DNA of 64,000 bases from SAR202 cluster bacterium bin127. Its GTDB lineage: Bacteria > Chloroflexota > Dehalococcoidia > Lucifugimonadales > Lucifugimonadaceae. The position numbers and the translations under genes were made by a program. Location: assembly GCA_002239045.1 (NCBI GenBank), contig MPNN01000008.1, positions 1 to 64,000 on the forward strand, in the 5' to 3' direction. This document shows, piece by piece, positions 60,819-64,000 of this stretch. Every line of letters starts with the position of its first letter. The stretch's first letter is position 1. The notes below the pieces were generated by a model. That model ran no database searches, was not told where the DNA came from, and saw only the letters and a list, made by a program, of their open reading frames with translations.

Positions 60819-61847
60819 ATGACATCCGAATTCCAAAAAAAACTCCAACGAGCCCTCGACGCCAAAACCAAACCCATCGGCTCGCTCGGCCGACTGGAAC
60901 AACTCGCCGCACAGATCGCAACGCTCCAAGGCACTTTCCAACCGAGCATGTCGACCTGCCAACTGATCATCTTCGGCGCAGACCACGGCATTGCAGACCA
61001 AGGCGTCTCCGCCTATCCGTCCGAAGTCACCCGCCAAATGGTCGAAAATCTCCTCGCTGGCGGAGCCGCCGCAAACGTCATCGCCGACTCCCTCGACGTC
61101 CCCGTCAAAATCATCGACGCCGGCATCAAAGGTGATCCCATCAACCATCCCGATCTCATCAATCGACGCATCGCACCTGGCACTGCAGATTTCAGCACCG
61201 GCCCGGCCATGAACTCAGACCAATACCACCTCGCGACTAAACACGGCGCGAACCTTTTCCCCTCCCCCTCCCAGGGGGAGACTAAGAGGGGGTCCACCGA
61301 CGCCGTCTGCTTCGGCGAAATCGGTATCGCAAACACCGCATCCGCCAGCATGATCGCCCACAAAATCCACGACATCCCTCTCCAAGACCTCGTTGGTCCC
61401 GGCACCGGACTCAACCCCGAAGGCGTCCAACACAAAATGGATGTCTTAACTAAATCCTCCCAACGAACCGCCCCTCGACTCGACGCTGCGGCCGCACTCA
61501 CGGAATACGGAGGCTTCGAAATCGTCATGATGGCCGCCGCAATCCGACATGCAGCAACGGCCAAACGCCTAGTCATCATCGACGGCTTCATCGCCACCGC
61601 GGCAGCCATCGCCGCCATCAAATCCGAACCCGACATCACCGACGCCCTACTCTTCGCCCACCGCTCCGGCGAACGCGGCCACGACGCCATGCTCCAAGCC
61701 CTAAACGTCAAACCCCTCCTAGACCTCGACATGCGACTAGGCGAAGGAACCGGCGCCCTCCTAGCATGGCCACTAGTAAAAGCCGCCGCCGCAATCCTAA
61801 ACAACATGGCAACCTTCCAATCGGCGCAAGTCAGCACCAAACTTTGA
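60819..61847 (+). CDS. cobT: Nicotinate-nucleotide--DMB phosphoribosyltransferase with an in-frame repeat insert
   Basis: 342 residues. It activates the lower ligand base of cobalamin as alpha-ribazole phosphate. CobT marks: KPIGSLGRLEQLAAQIA, FGADHGIADQGVSAYPSEVT, GEIGIANTASASM, VGPGTGLNPEGVQHK and the catalytic-Glu segment RLGEGTGALLAWPLVKAAAA. Between GANL and GEIG, where relatives have about 12 residues, there are 19, beginning FPSPSQGETKRGS; these are encoded by 61259-61292, an R4 element. The frame is kept, and this loop is near the active-site entry. Divergent from the dehydrogenase and followed by an R3 gap and cobS. Confidence 0.94.
   Translation: MTSEFQKKLQRALDAKTKPIGSLGRLEQLAAQIATLQGTFQPSMSTCQLIIFGADHGIADQGVSAYPSEVTRQMVENLLAGGAAANVIADSLDVPVKIIDAGIKGDPINHPDLINRRIAPGTADFSTGPAMNSDQYHLATKHGANLFPSPSQGETKRGSTDAVCFGEIGIANTASASMIAHKIHDIPLQDLVGPGTGLNPEGVQHKMDVLTKSSQRTAPRLDAAAALTEYGGFEIVMMAAAIRHAATAKRLVIIDGFIATAAAIAAIKSEPDITDALLFAHRSGERGHDAMLQALNVKPLLDLDMRLGEGTGALLAWPLVKAAAAILNNMATFQSAQVSTKL
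61259..61292 (+). repeat. R4 hairpin repeat inside cobT
   Basis: A C-rich run, then CCCCCT-CCC-AGGGGG (6-bp stem), a short spacer AGACTAAG and a second AGGGGG. The layout equals R3 (C5 stem, G5, spacer, G5) but the loop and spacer differ. It is translated as PSPSQGETKRG. Confidence 0.75.
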
Positions 61848-61979
61848 CAGCCATTCGCCCCTTCGCGCGGCGAGCGGGGGATGCACGGGGCGGCCGGGTT
61901 GCCCCCGCTGTGCGGGGGAAATGTCCGAAGGACAAAGGGGGACCATCCATCAATGCCACACCCACCTATCATCTAACTC
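61848..61979. repeat. R3 element between cobT and cobS
   Basis: The core (61902-61941) reads CCCCCGCTGTGCGGGGGAAA, then TGTCCGAAGGACAAAGGGGG. The preceding flank CGCGCGGCGAGCGGGGGATG resembles those at 53642 and 59538. The element fills almost the whole space between two cobalamin genes. Confidence 0.8.
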
Positions 61980-62750
61980 ATGCTCCCCGCCATCCAAAAC
62001 GAACTCAAAACCCTCCTCCTTTCCCTCCACTTCCTCACGCGCATCCCAACACCCTTCGAAATCGATTACACACCCGAACGCCTCAGCTCCGCGAGCCGCT
62101 ACTACCCGATCGTAGGCGCCATCATCGGCTCCGTCGCCGCACTTGCGTTCTTCCTCGCCAGCCTCGCACTTCCGACCATCGTCGCCGTCCTCATCGCCAC
62201 CGCCGCAACCGCACTCATCACCGGAGCATTCCACGAAGACGGACTCGCCGACACCTTCGACGGCATCAGCGGCGCTTACGACCGCGCCCGTTCCCTAGAA
62301 ATCATGACCGACTCCCGCATTGGGACCTTCGGCGCCCTCGCGCTCATCATCGTCATCTCCACCAAAGTCGCCGCCCTCTCATCACTCGCCGACACCACCA
62401 CCATCATCACTGCCCTAATCGCCGCTCACATCCTCTCCCGCACCTCAACCGTAATCGTCATGGCAACCAGCCGATACGCGAAGCCAGAGGGCATCGCCGG
62501 CCCACAAGACCAAACCCTCAGTCCGATCAACACCATCATCGCCACCTTTACCGCCCTAGTAGCCATCGCAGTAATAGCCCTAGTCCTTACCCCAACAACC
62601 GCCCTCCTAGCCACCGCGGGAGCCATCACCGGACACATCCTAATCCGCCTCTACTTCCAACCCAAACTAAAAGGCCACACCGGCGACACCCTAGGCGCCA
62701 CCCAACAAATCACCGAACTAGCCATCTACATCGCCCTAGCAACGCTGTAG
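61980..62750 (+). CDS. cobS: Adenosylcobinamide-GDP ribazoletransferase
   Basis: 256 residues, membrane-embedded. It joins alpha-ribazole to adenosylcobinamide-GDP, the last nucleotide-loop step of cobalamin synthesis. Marks: LLSLHFLTRIPTPFEIDYTP, YYPIVGAIIG, ITGAFHEDGLADTFDGISG (acidic catalytic patch), MTDSRIGTFGALALIIVIST and a Gly-rich C-terminal half of about six helices. It is downstream of cobT, and a convergent cobU end lies further right. Confidence 0.96.
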   Translation: MLPAIQNELKTLLLSLHFLTRIPTPFEIDYTPERLSSASRYYPIVGAIIGSVAALAFFLASLALPTIVAVLIATAATALITGAFHEDGLADTFDGISGAYDRARSLEIMTDSRIGTFGALALIIVISTKVAALSSLADTTTIITALIAAHILSRTSTVIVMATSRYAKPEGIAGPQDQTLSPINTIIATFTALVAIAVIALVLTPTTALLATAGAITGHILIRLYFQPKLKGHTGDTLGATQQITELAIYIALATL

Positions 62751-62978
62751 GGGCAGGTTTCAAACCTGCCTCTACTTCCCCTTCGTGTGCTGTGCATAAT
62801 CACCGTCATTCCGGCGAACGCCGGAATCCAGAGGGGCCGGGCAACGGGGAGGCGCACGTGATCTGACCGTGAATCCGTCGTAAGTGAGGTTGTGCACAGC
62901 ACCCCTTCGCGCAACGCATACCCATCGCCAGTCATCTCCCACATCGATCACAATCAAAGGAAGGAGGAACTAGCCCCA
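62751..62978. other. Gap between cobS and hisN with an R1 copy
   Basis: 228 bases. An R1 copy at 62805-62831 and GTTGTGCACAGCACC at about 62888-62902, close to the segment at 1216-1230. No gene. Confidence 0.65.
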
Positions 62979-63770
62979 ATGTCCGAACTAAAAGACAGAC
63001 TCGACTTCGCCATCCGAGCCGCCACCGCAGCCGGAAAGCTGACCTTGCGCTACTTCCGTTCATCGGACCTGACGATAGAAGCCAAACCCGATCAGACTCC
63101 CGTAACCCGTGCCGACAAAGAATCCGAAGAAACCCTGCGCAGCCATCTCGCCAAAGAGTTCCCACACGACACCATCGTAGGCGAAGAGTTCGGCAACCAA
63201 TCCGGATCAACCGACTATACCTGGTACCTCGACCCCATCGACGGAACCAAATCGTTCATCCGCGGCATCCCTCTCTACGGAACCATGATGGGACTCCAAT
63301 ACAAAGACGAAGCCGTAGCCGGCGTCATCGTCTTCCCCGCACTGAACGAACTCGTCTACGCAGCCAAAAACCTCGGCGCATGGTGGTCCGACCAACTAGA
63401 CCCAGTCTGCCCAAAACGCGCCCGCGTATCGAACATATCCCGACTCTCAGACGCCTATCTGTCCACCACCTCCGCTCGCAGCATTCAACGAACCGATAAA
63501 GCGCAGGCCTATCGAAAACTCTCTTTCACCGCCGACGTCAACCGCTGCTACCCTGACTGCTACGGCCACTACCTAGTCGCAACCGGACGCGTCGAAATCA
63601 TGATCGACCCCTTCATGAACGTCTGGGACAACGCACCCCTCCAGAGCATCATCCAAGAAGCAGGCGGCACCTTCACCGACCTCCAAGGCAACCCAACAAT
63701 CCACGGCAGCAGCGCCATATCCACCAACGGCCGACTCCACAACCAAGTCATAGAATTCCTCAACACCTAA
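62979..63770 (+). CDS. hisN: Histidinol-phosphatase of the inositol-monophosphatase type
   Basis: 263 residues from the ATG at 62979, preceded by GGAAGGAGG. Mg-dependent IMPase fold: VTRADKESEETLRSHL, IVGEEFGNQ (metal Glu), WYLDPIDGTKSFIRGIPLYG (catalytic DPIDGTKSF) and MIDPFMNVWDNAPLQSIIQEAGG. The pattern fits HisN, which removes the phosphate of histidinol phosphate, better than general inositol phosphatase, but the two are close. A longer frame from 62892 skips the strong ribosome site. No other his gene is nearby. Confidence 0.9.
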   Translation: MSELKDRLDFAIRAATAAGKLTLRYFRSSDLTIEAKPDQTPVTRADKESEETLRSHLAKEFPHDTIVGEEFGNQSGSTDYTWYLDPIDGTKSFIRGIPLYGTMMGLQYKDEAVAGVIVFPALNELVYAAKNLGAWWSDQLDPVCPKRARVSNISRLSDAYLSTTSARSIQRTDKAQAYRKLSFTADVNRCYPDCYGHYLVATGRVEIMIDPFMNVWDNAPLQSIIQEAGGTFTDLQGNPTIHGSSAISTNGRLHNQVIEFLNT

Positions 63771-63937
63771 AAACAAATCCGTCATCACACACCGCACCAA
63801 TGTCATTCCCGCGTAGGCGGGCATCCACAGGGCCGGAAGCCCGGCAAGTTTCCCCCGCCCAATACGAACGAAATCCAAGGGGAAATGTCCGGGGCCTGCC
63901 CCGTACCCCGATACGGGGGACAAAGGTGCCCACACCC
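63771..63937. repeat. R1 and enlarged R3 copies before cobU
   Basis: An R1 copy lies at 63802-63828 and an enlarged R3 element at about 63848-63926, whose hairpin loop is longer and whose spacer holds the hairpin CCCCGTACCCCGATACGGGG. Convergent gap between hisN and cobU. Confidence 0.7.
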
Positions 63938-64000
63938 TCACCCCTTAACAACCACCGGCAACCCCGCAACCATAAACAAGACCCGATCGCAAACCGCCGC
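63938..64000 (-). CDS. cobU: Adenosylcobinamide kinase/guanylyltransferase, C-terminal tip only
   Basis: The minus strand at the right edge gives AAVCDRVLFMVAGLPVVVKG and a TGA (stop 63940-63938). The VAGLP-x-x-x-K ending is typical of CobU, which phosphorylates adenosylcobinamide and adds GMP to make the substrate of CobS. Only 20 codons are inside the window, so this rests on a short match plus the cobT/cobS setting. Confidence 0.6.
   Translation of the reverse strand, partial: AAVCDRVLFMVAGLPVVVKG

Noticed and set aside
61766-62866. 366-codon plus-strand frame overlapping cobT and cobS
   Set aside because: It runs in another frame of two clear genes, is His/Arg/Pro-rich low complexity, and ends in translated R1 repeat.
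1-64000. CRISPR array
   Set aside because: No regularly spaced direct repeats; the R1-R4 repeats are dispersed and palindromic, with no uniform spacers.

Overview
The window looks like a bacterial chromosome of moderate-to-high GC, most likely a Chloroflexota member near the Dehalococcoidia/SAR202 lineages. That placement is inference: it rests on a mandelate-racemase/enolase-superfamily enzyme, a membrane pyrophosphatase, paired sulfatases, a class of EF-G-like GTPase, TTG/GTG starts and the general gene content. No rRNA is present; two tRNAs (Lys-CTT and Ile-GAT) lie on the minus strand.

Layout. 1-3.6 kb: the 5' part of a secreted Ig-like protein, a repeat-rich gap, fhs (one-carbon metabolism) and a RelE/XRE toxin-antitoxin pair. 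3.7-8.5 kb: a minus-strand run of enolase-superfamily dehydratase, Gfo/Idh/MocA oxidoreductase, di-heme oxidoreductase and lipoprotein, probably one catabolic/respiratory operon. 8.5-15.2 kb: two giant overlapping FtsX-type permeases without an adjacent ATPase. 15.5-20.6 kb: a membrane protein, a decayed integrase next to tRNA-Lys, a cyclase-family hydrolase, a fused rnhB-yraN, mnmA and rsfS. 20.6-25.1 kb: ndk, the overlapping thiL-tsaE-tsaB operon, a phosphoesterase, a tautomerase and thiE. 25.2-33.1 kb: hppA, a nicotinamidase homologue lacking its cysteine, comEA-comEC and an EF-G-like GTPase. 33.3-40.8 kb is mostly housekeeping: panE-like, rph, a LOG-like protein, eno, gap, an R3H ATPase and tmk.

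From 41 kb the content becomes accessory: an HpcH/HpaI aldolase, a Nudix enzyme, a membrane-protein pair of which one copy is broken by a 13-bp tandem duplication, a duplicated sulfatase/DUF418 block, an amidohydrolase, a DedA protein, a collagen-like lipoprotein with twin Cache-like domains, a UMF1-type MFS protein, two tandem sterol-reductase-like (ERG4/ERG24) membrane proteins, and a cupin gene followed by four tandem RDD membrane proteins, the last a chimeric pseudogene. The right end carries a mycothiol-dependent-type alcohol dehydrogenase and cobalamin nucleotide-loop genes (cobT, cobS and the 3' tip of a convergent cobU) plus hisN.

A second layer is a set of small dispersed repeats: R1, a palindrome of the GTCATTCC...GGAATCCA type; R2, a tandem ATCCTTC array ending in CCTAGTTCA; and R3/R4, C5-loop-G5-spacer-G5 elements. 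They sit at gene borders and in several cases alter proteins: they supply a stop codon, rewrite a C-terminus, or, most strikingly, lie in frame inside cobT. Together with the tandem paralogues, the right third of the window reads as a region of active small-repeat spread and local recombination.
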